Shown in pieces: positions 12,601 to 23,966 of a stretch of 64,000 nt of DNA. The stretch lies in contig QRFJ01002506.1 of the NCBI GenBank assembly GCA_006176705.1, positions 42,459 through 106,458 of the forward strand. Reading direction: 5' to 3'. The translations under genes and the position numbers were made by a program. How positions within the stretch are numbered: the stretch's first letter is position 1; every line of letters starts with the position of its first letter. Source of the DNA: Cocos nucifera. Lineage: Eukaryota > Streptophyta > Magnoliopsida > Arecales > Arecaceae. The notes beneath the pieces are model-generated. The model did no database searches. It was not told where the DNA came from and saw only the letters and a list, made by a program, of their open reading frames with translations.

Positions 12601-13612
12601 ACATCCTCCTATGGAATGATTATTCCCATGTTGACATCACGTCAAAGATTGGTTGTCCAGGAATTCTCACATGAAAGACCTAGGTTGAAGCATCCTTTAT
12701 TCTAGAAATTAAGGTCTATAGGATAGGACCGATAGGATGCTAGGACTTCATAGAAGATGCTACATAGAGAAAGTACAAGAGGTTTAGTAGGAAAAACTCT
12801 AAGAGGGAGATTAATACCCTTCAGACATTGGTATTCATCTTTCCAAGAAGATGTGCCCCAGCACGACCTGAGGAAATAGAACGCATAAGCAAGATTCCCT
12901 TTGCTTCATGCAATAGGGAGCCTCATTGTATTGCCATTGCTATGTACATGACCTGATATAGCCCGATGCTTGAGCTGTCACAAGCAGATATCAGTCAAAT
13001 CAGGTGAAGAAACACTGGACTCTTGTGAAATGTATTACCTTAAGTACTTGAGAAGAATAAGATATGAGCTTGTCTTTGGGTAACGGAGAACTCCTGGCAG
13101 GGATACACAGACTCAGACTTCCCTGAATCCAGCTCACGAACATCCACACAACCACTAAGTATCCGACTTCTCGACGCAAAGTACGAACAATCTCGGGCAG
13201 TATCTGTTTGTGTGCAATAGTGGAGCTATCACTGGAAGAGTTCCAAGCAACGAAGTGATAGCAGATTCCACCAAGAAGCAGAATATATCGCTGCATCAGA
13301 GCTGCGAAGGAAGCATTCTGGTACAAGAAGTTTGCTGTGAAAAATCGATAATTGCCCACAATCCCATTCCTCTATATTGCGACAGAACAATGGCGCCATA
13401 GCCCTTGCTAAGGAGCCGAGGTCTCACCAGAAATCTAAGGCTATTGAGCCGGGCGATACACCTCATCCGCGATTACCTCAAGAAGGATTATGTCGAGGTC
13501 AAAGAGTCGACTCCGCAAATAATGTGGCAGACCCACTTACAAAGCCGTTGGGCCGCAGAAGATTGAAGCCCACCATGAGAAGATGGGATTAGACTTGTAG
13601 CCAATGGCTTAG
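9689..13612 (+). pseudogene. A1 gag-pol pseudogene
   Basis: Family A polyprotein, readable only in pieces. Gag starts at the ATG at 9689 (MSGQTIG, matching MSASNPL of A4). The zinc knuckle near 10410 keeps the first cysteine (CFHCNSDGHW), which A3 and A4 have lost, but its last cysteine is disturbed. The protease triad DSG is intact at 10554-10562. GAG-pre-integrase, integrase, RT and RNase H follow to about 13612, scrambled by frameshifts roughly every 20-60 bases. It shares the TGA in gag (VTK, stop, LFKA) and the TAG after FLEK with the other A copies. Many of the frameshifts may be sequencing errors; the shared stops are not. Confidence 0.85.
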
Positions 13613-13625
13613 ATAAGTGGGAGAT

Positions 13626-13690
13626 TGTTAGATATATGTGCTAGAAGCCAAATTAGCTGACACTTGTAATAACACGTCTAGGGCAAATTG
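13626..13690 (+). repeat. A1 3' LTR, first about 65 bases
   Basis: A purine tract (AAGTGGGAGAT) leads into TGTTAGATATATGTG. A LTR similarity ends near 13690, where 15 or so bases of unclear origin precede minus-strand A pol. Confidence 0.82.
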
Positions 13691-13705
13691 TATCTCCTCC
13701 GTGTT

Positions 13706-14221
13706 TATTTTCTTTCGCTACGAGCCTTGCTTTAAATATCTCTACATTTCCATCGGCACCTATCTTTCTCTTGAAGATCCATTTACACCCAATAGGTACT
13801 ATACCTTCAGGTGGTTCTACCAAGGTCCAGACTTGGTTCAAACGCATTGAGTCAATCTCTAACCTCATTATCTTTAACCATTTCTTAGAGTAGATATCTG
13901 ATATCATCTTGTCATAGATTTTGGGATCATCACCATGAACCCCATTTTCTATGAGGAATATTTTCTCTACATCTTCTGATATAGTACTTAAGTACCTTTC
14001 AGGAGGACGAAAAATTCTACTTGATCTATGAGGTGGAGGAGGTAGTGTTTGGGTTGGCTTAATCTGATTGGGTTCTAGAGGTTCCTTAGCTCATTTCTCA
14101 TCGGAGACTATCTCCTCGAATCTAATCTATCTTTCGATGCCACCATCTTAAATAAACTATTTTTTAAGAAAGATGGCATATCGACTCATAATCATATTAT
14201 GATCTTTCGGAAGATAGAAAT
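13706..14221 (-). pseudogene. Family A pol fragment: IN-RT linker and RT start (minus strand)
   Basis: Read from 14221 down to 13706, this encodes the end of integrase (HAIFL-type residues followed by the TAG shared by A copies), the IN-RT linker with a PPPPLP-like proline stretch, and the first RT residues up to ARLVAKE. It ends abruptly at 13706. Positions 13706-13827 are the exact reverse complement of 4313-4434, so this piece and the RT at 4313 look like one gene (A0) placed in opposite orientations. It continues beyond the B1 insertion at 21252-21828. Confidence 0.85.
14217..14221. repeat. Left target duplication of B1 (GAAAT)
   Basis: GAAAT before TGAAAGG matches AAAAT at 21247-21251 in four of five bases. 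The interrupted A pol reads on across the two sites, compared with the uninterrupted A3 sequence near 25835. Confidence 0.72.
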
Positions 14222-16005
14222 TGAAAGGAATATGCCCTCAAGCCAATCAAATTTTTTTTTGGGCTATTCTTGTCTTCCAAACTGATGTAATGATATTTTT
14301 AAAATAAATAAATAAAGGTATTTATTTCATCATATGCAGTGTCTTATTATTTATTTAAGATTATGATGAACCCCATAAATTAGGGCTATGGTTTCAGGAT
14401 TATGATGAGATCATACTAGTGAGACCTAAAATCTTAAAACCCTAATTTTAACATTCCTAGTCGATGGGACATTGAGTTGGGGATCAATGTTTTTTGGTAA
14501 GACTAACACATCCTTTGTATGCTCGATTGAGAGGATGATTGATCTCATAATAACTTGTGTATGACACTAATATAAGAATATGGGTGCTTATTAGAGAATG
14601 AGTTCACTGAATTGATCCAAATCGAGAATATCTAATGGAGTCTTATCTACATGTCAATAGATGGTTTTTATAGTGAAATTGTGCATGTAATTCTTTGACC
14701 TAAACTACTATAGATCTTATATATATAAATCCATATTTTGGTTCATACTCATTCATGACTCAGTTATGTATGGGATGATCTGGATATGGTAGATTATATA
14801 TGAAGGTTGTGAATAGGTTAATACGGAATCGATCATTCCTGGTAAGAGGAAATTGCATCCTACCTGCTTCCAACAAATGATGATTCAGAAAGACTTTCAT
14901 CAAAGCATGATGAAAATTAGAAATAATTTCTAATATTTCATTAAAAAAAAACATCATCATAAGATTTAAAGAGAAATGAATATGATATTGGGATTGACAT
15001 ATTTCCATACCTAGAGTCATATTCAGGATGCAGGAAGATCGAAGGATTTAGTTGCATGGTAATTTTTCATTGAAGGATATTTTTAGTATTTCCATCAAAA
15101 TTTTACATCTTTCAGAAAGTCACGATATGTTGCTAGACATCAATCATGTCTTATGGGTTCGATCAAATTAAAATTTTAATTTGATCATTAAATTAGAAAG
15201 TGTTCTAAATTAAGTCAAATTGGGTTGGCCAGTTTTGACCTAAATCGGTTTAGTTAAGTTCTAACTAGATTAGGTCAAATCACAACCAGACCCACTACTG
15301 GTTAGATGTGAAACCCAATGGGTCACACACAAAGAGAATTGATTAAAGGATCTAATTAGATTAGACCATGTTTACAAGATGAACATGCTAGCACATGTAG
15401 CAAACCCTAGCACCTAAATTCAAATTGGATTCGAATCGGCTTTCGATTTGGGCTAATTAAGGTCCGATTTGAGCTAAATAGGATTTGGTCTTGAATTGGA
15501 TTAATAGACTGATTGGGCTTTAGTTGGGATGCCACATACTAGAATTCCACACACCAGAGAGTCTCTCTCTTGCACGTGGGAAGTCTTTCATGCACAAAGA
15601 GTTTTTGGCGCATGGGATTAAGTTGGCACCTACTTTCTTTGACTTTTTCTATTTTTATGTCATGTAAATTTTTCAAATGGGCATGGACATCAGATATGGG
15701 GCACAAAAGAGTCCTTCTATAGATTAAATACTCCATTATTTTTTGAGAAGGGACTCTTTATCACCCAGGATTCCTTGCCGCCCTCTAATCCTTGACGCCT
15801 CTTGCACCAAGTCAAAGTCCCTTGGGATTTTGACTATTCAAAGATCATCTCCATGACATCTTTGCTGAATGGGCGTTCCACTTCAAGGCCATTGGATGGC
15901 CTTCTTATCTGATCTAATGGTTTTATCAGGGTGGCGCCAAAAATGAAAGCTTGCAACTCTTCGTAAAAAACTTACATAGAATTAGTCCAAGAGTTCTTCT
16001 GCTTT
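14222..16005 (+). repeat. B1 5' LTR, 3' end deleted
   Basis: Starts TGAAAGGAATATGCCC and follows the B LTR for about 1.78 kb, then jumps at TCTGCTTT into pol (GGCATATTTA). The lost part includes the TATA box and the primer site. It has one copy of the GCCCAGGATTCCTTGCC unit where the 3' LTR has two. Confidence 0.9.
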
Positions 16006-18731
16006 GGCATATTTAGAAATGATTTGTTGACTCTATGTTTGAATGACAATATATTTCATATTGATGAAAATAGAAAACGTAAGAGAGATGACATAAATAA
16101 TACTTTACTTTGGCATTGTTGATTAGGTCATATTAGTGAGGCTAGGATTAACAAGTTATACAAAGAAAAGTTCTTTGATCCTTTTGATTATGAATCATTA
16201 GGAACTTGTGAATCATGCCTCATGGGTAAAATGACCAAGACTCCATTTAGTGGACATGGAGAAAGGACAAATGAGTTATTAGGACTTGTACATATGGATG
16301 TATGTGGTCCTATGACAACTCAAGCTAGAGGAGGATACTCTTATTTTATAACATTCACTGATGATTTATCTAGGTTTGGATATGTATATCTTATGAAACA
16401 CAAATCAGAAGCCTTTGATAAATTTAAAGAGTATCAAAGTATGGTCGAAAAATAAATTGGACAATGTATAAAAATCCTTCAATCTGATCGGGGAGGAGAA
16501 TACTTATCTAGTGAGTTTCTAGACTATCTTAAAGTTAAAGGGATTCTCTCTGAATGGACACCTCCTTATACACCATAATTAAATGGTGTAGCCAAAAGAA
16601 AAAATTGTACCTTATTAGATATGGTATGGTCCATGATGTGCTTCATTGAATTACCTATTTCCTTCTGGGGTCATGCCCTGGAGACCGTAATTTACATCTT
16701 GAATAGAGTACCTTCTAAATCTATATCTAGTACTCCATATGACATATGGAGAAGTAAGAAATCTAATCTTAAGTATCTTAAGATATGGGGTTGTCCAGCA
16801 TATGTCAAAAAAAATTTTGGACATAAACTTGATGCTAGATCAGACAGATGTCTATTTATAGGATATCCTAGAAATAGTATAGGATATTTATTCTACCATC
16901 CTACTGAACAAAAGGTATTTATAAGTAGGCATGCCACTTTCATGAAAAAAGAATTTATCCTAGAAAAGGACAGTGGCAGAAATATTGAACTTAGTAAAGT
17001 TCAAGAAAAATAAATAGAAATTTCTCAACCAAATAATCATATAAAAGAATCAGAACACATAACTCCTATCCATAGGTTTGAAAAAGTACGATATACACCT
17101 GTGAGGCACGGGTTCATTATTGAGAACAATGAAGCCCAAGTCATTGAGAATGACAAACCTCTGACCTATATGGAAGCAATCAAAAGTAAGGACTCTTACA
17201 AATGGCTGGCTGCCATGCAATCCAAAATGGAATCCATGTACACTAACAAAGTATGGACTTTGGTGGATGTACTAGAGGATATAAATTCTATTGGATGCAA
17301 ATAGATTTTTAAGAAAAAGATTGGAGCCGATGGTCAAATTAAAACTTATAAGGCTAGATTGGTGGCTAAAGGTTTTAAGCAAAAATAGAGGATTGATTAT
17401 GATGAAATATTTTCACCTGTTGCCATGCTCAAATCTATTCAGATTATGCTTGCCATAGCAGCATACCATGATTATAAAATATGGCAAATGGATGTGAGAC
17501 CGCCTTCCTTAATGGTTTCCTTGAGGAGGAGGTCTATATGTCATAGCCAGAGGGATTTGAGTCAAATGAGAGACCAAATCAGGTATGCAAGCTTAAGAGA
17601 TCCATTTATGGATTAAAGCAAGCATCAAGGAGTTGGAACATCCATTTTGATGATAACAGTCAAAAGAGTTTGGTTTCATCAAGAATGTGGATGAACCGTG
17701 TGTGTACAAGAAAACTAGTGGGAGAACTATAGTCTTCTTTGTTCTGTATGTAGATGACATACTCCTCATTGGAAATGATATTCCAATGTTGCAATCATTC
17801 AAATTATGGCTATCAAATAAGTTTTCCATGCAAGACTTGGGAGAAGCATCCTATATACTAGGAATAAAGATCTATAGAGATAGATCTAAGAGGATGCTAG
17901 GCTTGTCCCAATCTAGGTACATTGACTTAATACTAAAAAGATTCAGTATGGATGGGAGTAAAAGAGGTTACTTACCCATGAGTCAAGGCATACATCTCTC
18001 TAAAAGGATGTCTCCAAAGACACTTGAAGAGAGAAATAGAATGAGTTCTATTCCTTATGCTTCGGCTGTTGGATCAATAATGTATGCCATGTTATGTACA
18101 AGGCCTGATGTTGCTTATGCTTTAGGCATTGCAAGTAGATTTCAAGCTGATCCAGGAGAGGATCATTGGAAAGCTATGAAAAATATTCTTAAGTACTTGA
18201 GAAGGACTAAAGATATTTTTCTAGTATATGGTGGTTCTGATCTTAAACTAGAAGCATATTCTAACTCTAGTTTTCAATCAGAGCTAGATAATAGCAAATC
18301 CATTCAGGGTGTCTTTACTCTGAACGATGGAGTAGTGAGTTAGAAGAGTACTAAGCAGCCAACTATAGCTGACTCAACCACTGAGGCAGAATACATAGCT
18401 GTAAGTGAAAGCCACCAAGGAAGCTGTCTGGATGAAGAAGTTCATCACTGAATTGGGTGTTATTCCTAAAATTAAGAATCCAATACCACTTTACTATGAT
18501 AATACTAGAGTTGTTGCTCAAGCAAAGGAATCAAGGTCTCATCATAAATTCAAACACATTCTAAGATGCTTCCATCTTGTTCATGAAATTATTGAAAGAT
18601 AAGATGTAGTCATAGAACGAGTTGACACAAAGAACAGCATAGCAGACCCATTCACTAAGGCTTTACCACTACAACTATTTGATTGCCACCTTGATTGTAT
18701 GGGATTAAAATATAACGGCGATTGGCTTTAG
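16006..18731 (+). pseudogene. B1 pol remnant (integrase, RT, RNase H)
   Basis: Begins just upstream of the GAG-pre-integrase motif (LWHC near 16110). Integrase shows TCESCLMGKMTK, HMDVCGP near 16290 and DDLSRFGY; the catalytic acidic residues can be traced with a stop after VEK (16453). The integrase C-terminal part is open at 16621-17013. RT has YVDD at 17747-17758 in an open stretch of 218 codons (17687-18343) reaching RNase H, which ends at the TAG at 18729-18731. Stops after VEK, QEK and GFKQK also occur in B2. A base gain near 17650 and another near 18410 shift the frame. Without gag, protease, promoter or primer site it cannot move by itself. Confidence 0.88.
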
Positions 18732-18745
18732 TGCAAGTGGGAGAT

Positions 18746-21246
18746 TGAAAGGAGTATGCCCTCAAGCCAATCAAATTTTTTTTTGGGCAATTTTCGTCTT
18801 CCAAACTCATGTAATGATATTTTAAAAATAAATAAATAAAGATATTTATTTCATCATATGTAGTGTCTTATTATTTATTTAAGATCATGATGAATTCCAT
18901 AAATTAGGACTATGGTTTTAGGATTATGATGAGATCATACCAGTGAGACCTAAAACCTTAAAACCCTAATTTTAACATTCCTAGTCAATGGGACATTGAG
19001 TTGGGGATCAATATTTTTTGGTAAGCCTAGCACATCCTTTATATGCTCGATTGAGAGGATGATTGATCTCACAATAACTTGTGTATGACACTAATACAAG
19101 AATATGGGTGCTCATTAGAGAATGAGTTCACTGAATTGATCCAAATCAAGAATATCTAATGGAGTCTTATCTACATGTCAATAGATGGTTCTCATAGTGG
19201 AATTGTGCATGTAATCCTTTGACCTGAAACTACCATAGAATCTTATATATATAAATCCATATTTTGGTTCATACTCATTCATGACTCAGTTATGTATGGG
19301 ATGATCTGGATATGGTAGATTATATATATGAAGGTTGTGAGTAGGTTAACATGGAATCGATCACTTCCTGGTAAGAGGAAATAGCATCCTACCTGCTTCA
19401 AACAAATGATGATTCAGGAAGACTTTGATCAAAGCATGATGAAAAATTAGAAATGGTTTCTAATATTTCATTAAATGAATCATCATCATAAGATTGAAAG
19501 AGAAATGAATATGATATTGGGATTGACATATTTCCATACCCAGAGTCATATTCAGGATGCAGGGAGATCGAAGGATCTAGTTGCATGGTAATTTTCCACT
19601 TGAAGGATATTTTTGGTATTTTCATCAAAATTTTACATCTTTTGGAAAGTCATGATATGTTGCTAGACGTCAATCATGTCTTGTGGGTTTGATCAAATTA
19701 AAATTTTAATTTGATCATTAAATTAGAAAGTGTTCTAAATTAAGTCAAATTGGGTTGGCTAGTTTTGACCTAAATCGGTTTGGTTAAGTTCTAACCAGAT
19801 TAGGTCAAATCACACCCAGACCCACTGCTGGTTAGATGTGGAATCCAATGGGTCACACACAAAGAGAATTGATTAAAGGATCTAATTGGATTAGACCATG
19901 TTTGCAAGATTAACATGCTAGCACATGTAGCAAACCCTAGCACCTAGATTCGAATTGGATTCGAATCGACTTCCGATTTGGGCTAATTAAGGTCTGATTT
20001 AAGTCTAATAGGATTTGGTCTTGAATTGGATTAACCTAGACTGATTGGGCTTCAGTTGGGATGCCACATATCAGAATCTCACATGCCAAAGAGTCTCACT
20101 CTTATGTGTGGGAAGTCTTTCATGCGCAAAGAGTTTTTGGCGCATGGGATTAAGTTGGCGCCTACCTTCTTTGACTTTTTCCTATTTTTATGTTGCATAA
20201 ATTTTTCAAATGGGCATGGACATCAGATATGGGGTGCAGAAGAGTCCTTCTGTAGATTAAATACTCCATTATTTTTGAGAAGGGACTCTTTGTCGCCCAG
20301 GATTCCTTGCCGCCCAAGACTCCTTGCCGCCCTCTCATCCTTGATGCCTCTTGGACCAAGTCAAAGTCCCTTGGGACTTTGACTATTCAAAGATCATCTC
20401 CATGCCATCTTTGCTGAATGGGCATCCCACTTCAAGGCCATTGGATGGCCTTCTTATCTGATCTAATGGTTATATCAGGGTGGCGCCAAAAATGAAAGCT
20501 TGCGACTCTTCGTAAATAACTTACGTAGAATTAGTCCAAGAGTCCTTCTGCTTTAAGGCACCTCTTGGACTAAGTCTACATGTCATGTTATTATTTGATT
20601 AGGCATGAGATAGGCTGAAGGGACATGAGATAATTATATGGAAAGGGTGCGAGAAAATGAGTTGGCACCCCTACGTACATTATAAATAAGGGTGCACACC
20701 AAGAGTCCGATGGTTGTGAAAATTATCTTTCTTTCTTACAAGTATTTTCTTATTGTCCATTTTTTTTCTTCCCTTCTCTTGTTCTAGATCCTTGTCCTTA
20801 TAAGGATTAGAAGTCATCTTAGGATAGAGATTAGGAAGAAAAATTAAGAAGATAAGAAAAAAGAAAGATAGGTAAGGAGAGGCAAGGAAGGTGACATAAA
20901 GGCTAAAGGAAGGTCTTGCCCATTTAATTAAAGTTCTTATTATTAGAATTTTAATTATATATAAATCAGAGGTGCTGGTGTCTTGATCAAGTCTCCATAT
21001 GGATCAACATTGGAGGGTGAACACGTGGGCACCTAGTGGAACCCCTGATGGACTTGCTGTCGACAATTAGGGACAATTTAGGGTTTAGCGATAAGAGGTA
21101 TGTTCTAATACTTTCTTTTATATTACAAATGCATGTTATATGATTTAATTGCTAATAAAGGTGGTCCTAGGGTTTGGGTTTGATTTGTATGATTTTATAA
21201 TTTTGGTTTGAAATCCGTACTTCCGCCTTGTACACCAATTCTATCA
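18746..21246 (+). repeat. B1 3' LTR
   Basis: 2501 bases, TGAAAGGA to CTATCA, complete. It carries a TATA box at 20681-20689 and two copies of a 17-base unit at about 20297-20330. At the diagnostic sites compared it matches the LTR at 49022-51523 rather than its own 5' partner. Confidence 0.92.
20681..20689 (+). promoter_or_regulatory. TATA box of B1 3' LTR
   Basis: TATAAATAA followed by GGGTGCACACC; the equivalent place in the LTR at 49022 reads TATATATAA. Probably the family B transcription start region. Confidence 0.6.
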
Positions 21247-21251
21247 AAAAT
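21247..21251. repeat. Right target duplication of B1 (AAAAT)
   Basis: Partner of 14217-14221, with one mismatch. The next bases resume the minus-strand A integrase at the residue expected after the interruption. Confidence 0.72.
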
Positions 21252-21828
21252 AATTTTCTAATGACTCTTTAGGATATCCAATAAACCAAGCACTAAAGGA
21301 CCTAGACTATAATTTGTCCACCTATTGTCTCTTGACATAGATTGGACAACCCCAAATTCTGAGATGACTCGGACTTGATTTCTTACTATGTCATATCTCA
21401 TATGGTGTGGTAGGAACGGTCTTAGAGGAAATCCTATTTAGTAAATATATAGCAGTCATCAGACTATGTTCCCAAAGAAACTCAGAGAGATCCATGAAGC
21501 CCATCATTGATCGGACCATATCTAATAGGATCTAATTTCTTCATTCTAAAATCTCATTGAGTTGAGGCATTTCAGGTAGAGTCCATTGAGAGACTATGCC
21601 ATTATCTTTAAGATAGTTCAAAAATTTTTGACTAAGATATTCGCCTCCTCGATCTGATCAAAGAACCTTAATGGATTTTTTTGTTTATTTTTCTACTTCA
21701 AGTTTGAATTTTTTGAACTTTTCAAAAGCTTTAGACTTGTGCCACGTCAAATACACATACTCATACTACGACAAATCATCGATAAAGATGATAAAGTAGA
21801 CATAATTACTCCTGGTCGGCACATCAAG
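21252..21828 (-). pseudogene. Family A pol fragment: integrase (minus strand)
   Basis: Read leftward from about 21828, this matches the A integrase core and C-terminal part: the DDLS segment, an SDRGGEYLS-like second acidic motif, a PTTPYEI motif and an HLRIWGCP motif. It contains several stops. It continues into 13706-14221 when B1 is removed. At about 21828 it joins an A LTR in the middle of the LTR, so that end is a rearrangement or misjoin. Confidence 0.83.
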
Positions 21829-21987
21829 GAAAATGGAAGGTGTTTGTCTCAAAATTTATCTCATAAATTAAGAAATAACCCTTTTCTAACCTGGCAGCTC
21901 CATCAAACCAGGTAAGGGTACTTGAGTGAGCATAAATATATTTTGCTCAGCTTGGAGATATTACTTTAATGATAGAAAAAGGAGAAT
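21829..21987 (-). repeat. Family A LTR fragment before the large gap (minus strand)
   Basis: Matches the inverted A LTR at about 30728-30888, including the GATAGAAAAAGGAGAAT end that precedes the gap. It is probably part of the A3 3' LTR. Confidence 0.8.
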
Positions 21988-22806
21988 NNNNNNNNNNNNN
22001 NNNNNNNNNNNNNNNNNNNNNNNNNNNNNNNNNNNNNNNNNNNNNNNNNNNNNNNNNNNNNNNNNNNNNNNNNNNNNNNNNNNNNNNNNNNNNNNNNNNN
22101 NNNNNNNNNNNNNNNNNNNNNNNNNNNNNNNNNNNNNNNNNNNNNNNNNNNNNNNNNNNNNNNNNNNNNNNNNNNNNNNNNNNNNNNNNNNNNNNNNNNN
22201 NNNNNNNNNNNNNNNNNNNNNNNNNNNNNNNNNNNNNNNNNNNNNNNNNNNNNNNNNNNNNNNNNNNNNNNNNNNNNNNNNNNNNNNNNNNNNNNNNNNN
22301 NNNNNNNNNNNNNNNNNNNNNNNNNNNNNNNNNNNNNNNNNNNNNNNNNNNNNNNNNNNNNNNNNNNNNNNNNNNNNNNNNNNNNNNNNNNNNNNNNNNN
22401 NNNNNNNNNNNNNNNNNNNNNNNNNNNNNNNNNNNNNNNNNNNNNNNNNNNNNNNNNNNNNNNNNNNNNNNNNNNNNNNNNNNNNNNNNNNNNNNNNNNN
22501 NNNNNNNNNNNNNNNNNNNNNNNNNNNNNNNNNNNNNNNNNNNNNNNNNNNNNNNNNNNNNNNNNNNNNNNNNNNNNNNNNNNNNNNNNNNNNNNNNNNN
22601 NNNNNNNNNNNNNNNNNNNNNNNNNNNNNNNNNNNNNNNNNNNNNNNNNNNNNNNNNNNNNNNNNNNNNNNNNNNNNNNNNNNNNNNNNNNNNNNNNNNN
22701 NNNNNNNNNNNNNNNNNNNNNNNNNNNNNNNNNNNNNNNNNNNNNNNNNNNNNNNNNNNNNNNNNNNNNNNNNNNNNNNNNNNNNNNNNNNNNNNNNNNN
22801 NNNNNN
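21988..22806. other. Assembly gap (819 N)
   Basis: The LTR sequence on the two sides is nearly contiguous (it corresponds to about 30888 and 30890 in the A3 5' LTR). The 819 Ns may therefore hide an insertion or simply be an overestimated gap. Confidence 0.98.
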
Positions 22807-23952
22807 GTTAGGTCAATCGAGCCCTTGAACCTAATTGAATCTCATTCAGATCAATTGAACTGGATCAGTTCAATTGATGATCACCAGATTCAAACCCTTG
22901 TTTGTGTGACCCAGTTAGGTTCAGTTCTGTATGGTAATGGGATATGTCATGATCTCTATCATCGACATCATCGAAACTCCTTTCGATGGATCAGAACTCT
23001 TCTGATTCGAACAGCTAGAATGATCGATCATCTAAATCATTCTAATTGCTCCCAAAATCCACCAGTGACACCTAGCAGTATATGGTGGCAACCCATCAGA
23101 GCTGAATGCGAACCTCTTGGTGCAGCTACCTGTGTGATTAAGTTCTTCTATCTTGAGCCCCGATCAGATTAGGGTTAAGGTGAACTCGTCAAACCCTAGT
23201 TTCTGTCATATGATGTAATCATTCGATTCGAGTCCGAATGTGAAAATCTAAATAGAAACTCTTTCTATTATTTCACTCTGCCATGGCCATGGGCTTCTGG
23301 ACTTGATTCTCATGATCATCATAGGGCTGCTCCTCTACCACCGAGGTAGATAGATTCCATCTTGATGCAATCCAGTTCCTACAATGAACATGCTATAGCC
23401 AACATACACCTCAGGGTTCCATATGGCTAGGAGACCGAGTAATGGTGTAGTCAAACTATAACACCCTCAAGGTGAACTGCCGATGCATCTCAGGTCAAAG
23501 AACCAGACACACTACTGCAGCATCGAGTCAGTCATTGACGAGAAGGTAGACTCCCTAATGACTACTCGAGGTGGTCACGCTCAGTGCCCTCGTTCTCTAA
23601 CGAGTACCTGTACTCTCGCTCCGGTGTCTCCACACCGTAGACTCAAGACTCATCTACTAAAGAGAAGCGATTGTACACCAACCTTCTCAGGATCAATCAC
23701 CATCCTCGTGATGATCCTATGGTCGGAAGCATTTTATGAGTTAATAATGATTATTCATGTCTTAAATTTTCAACTCTTGAAAATATGAATTATCATTACC
23801 ATTAACTCAAAGGATGTATCACAGACACTAAATACACATATGTGATAGAAAATAACCTATTTTATTATTTATAATCAAAATTATAGTTTTGCCCCTCGAA
23901 GTGTATTACAAGTGTCAGCCAATTCTGGCTTCTAGGGCACACATATCTAACA
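22807..23952 (-). repeat. A3 3' LTR, U3 part (minus strand)
   Basis: Inverted A LTR ending in CTAACA at 23952, next to the minus-strand purine tract (CTCCCACTTG). It includes the U3 hairpin cluster near 22960-23045. The other end of this LTR is displaced (see 5026-5549 and 21829-21987). Confidence 0.9.
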
Positions 23953-23966
23953 AACTCCCACTTGAC

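Larger units (their letters stand above)
5550..13690 (+). mobile_element. Copia element A1 (family A), 3' LTR truncated
   Basis: Plus-strand element with a complete 5' LTR (5550-7841), primer site, leader, broken gag-pol, purine tract and only the first 65 or so bases of a 3' LTR. Its left end lies inside an inverted A LTR. Beyond 13690 comes minus-strand A pol, so no right target duplication can be checked. From about 8880 to 13690 it carries a single-base indel every few dozen bases relative to A4, as in unpolished long-read sequence. Confidence 0.85.
14222..21246 (+). mobile_element. Copia element B1 (family B), internally deleted
   Basis: A 7.0-kb element with 5' LTR (truncated inside), partial pol and a complete 3' LTR, inserted in a minus-strand A pol fragment and flanked by a near-perfect 5-bp duplication. 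The leader, gag and protease are missing through a deletion joining the LTR interior to pol at about 16005. Its two LTRs belong to visibly different sequence variants. Confidence 0.88.

Noticed and set aside
21926..22828. Long open frames across 21926-22828
   Set aside because: They consist almost wholly of gap characters; no sequence supports them.
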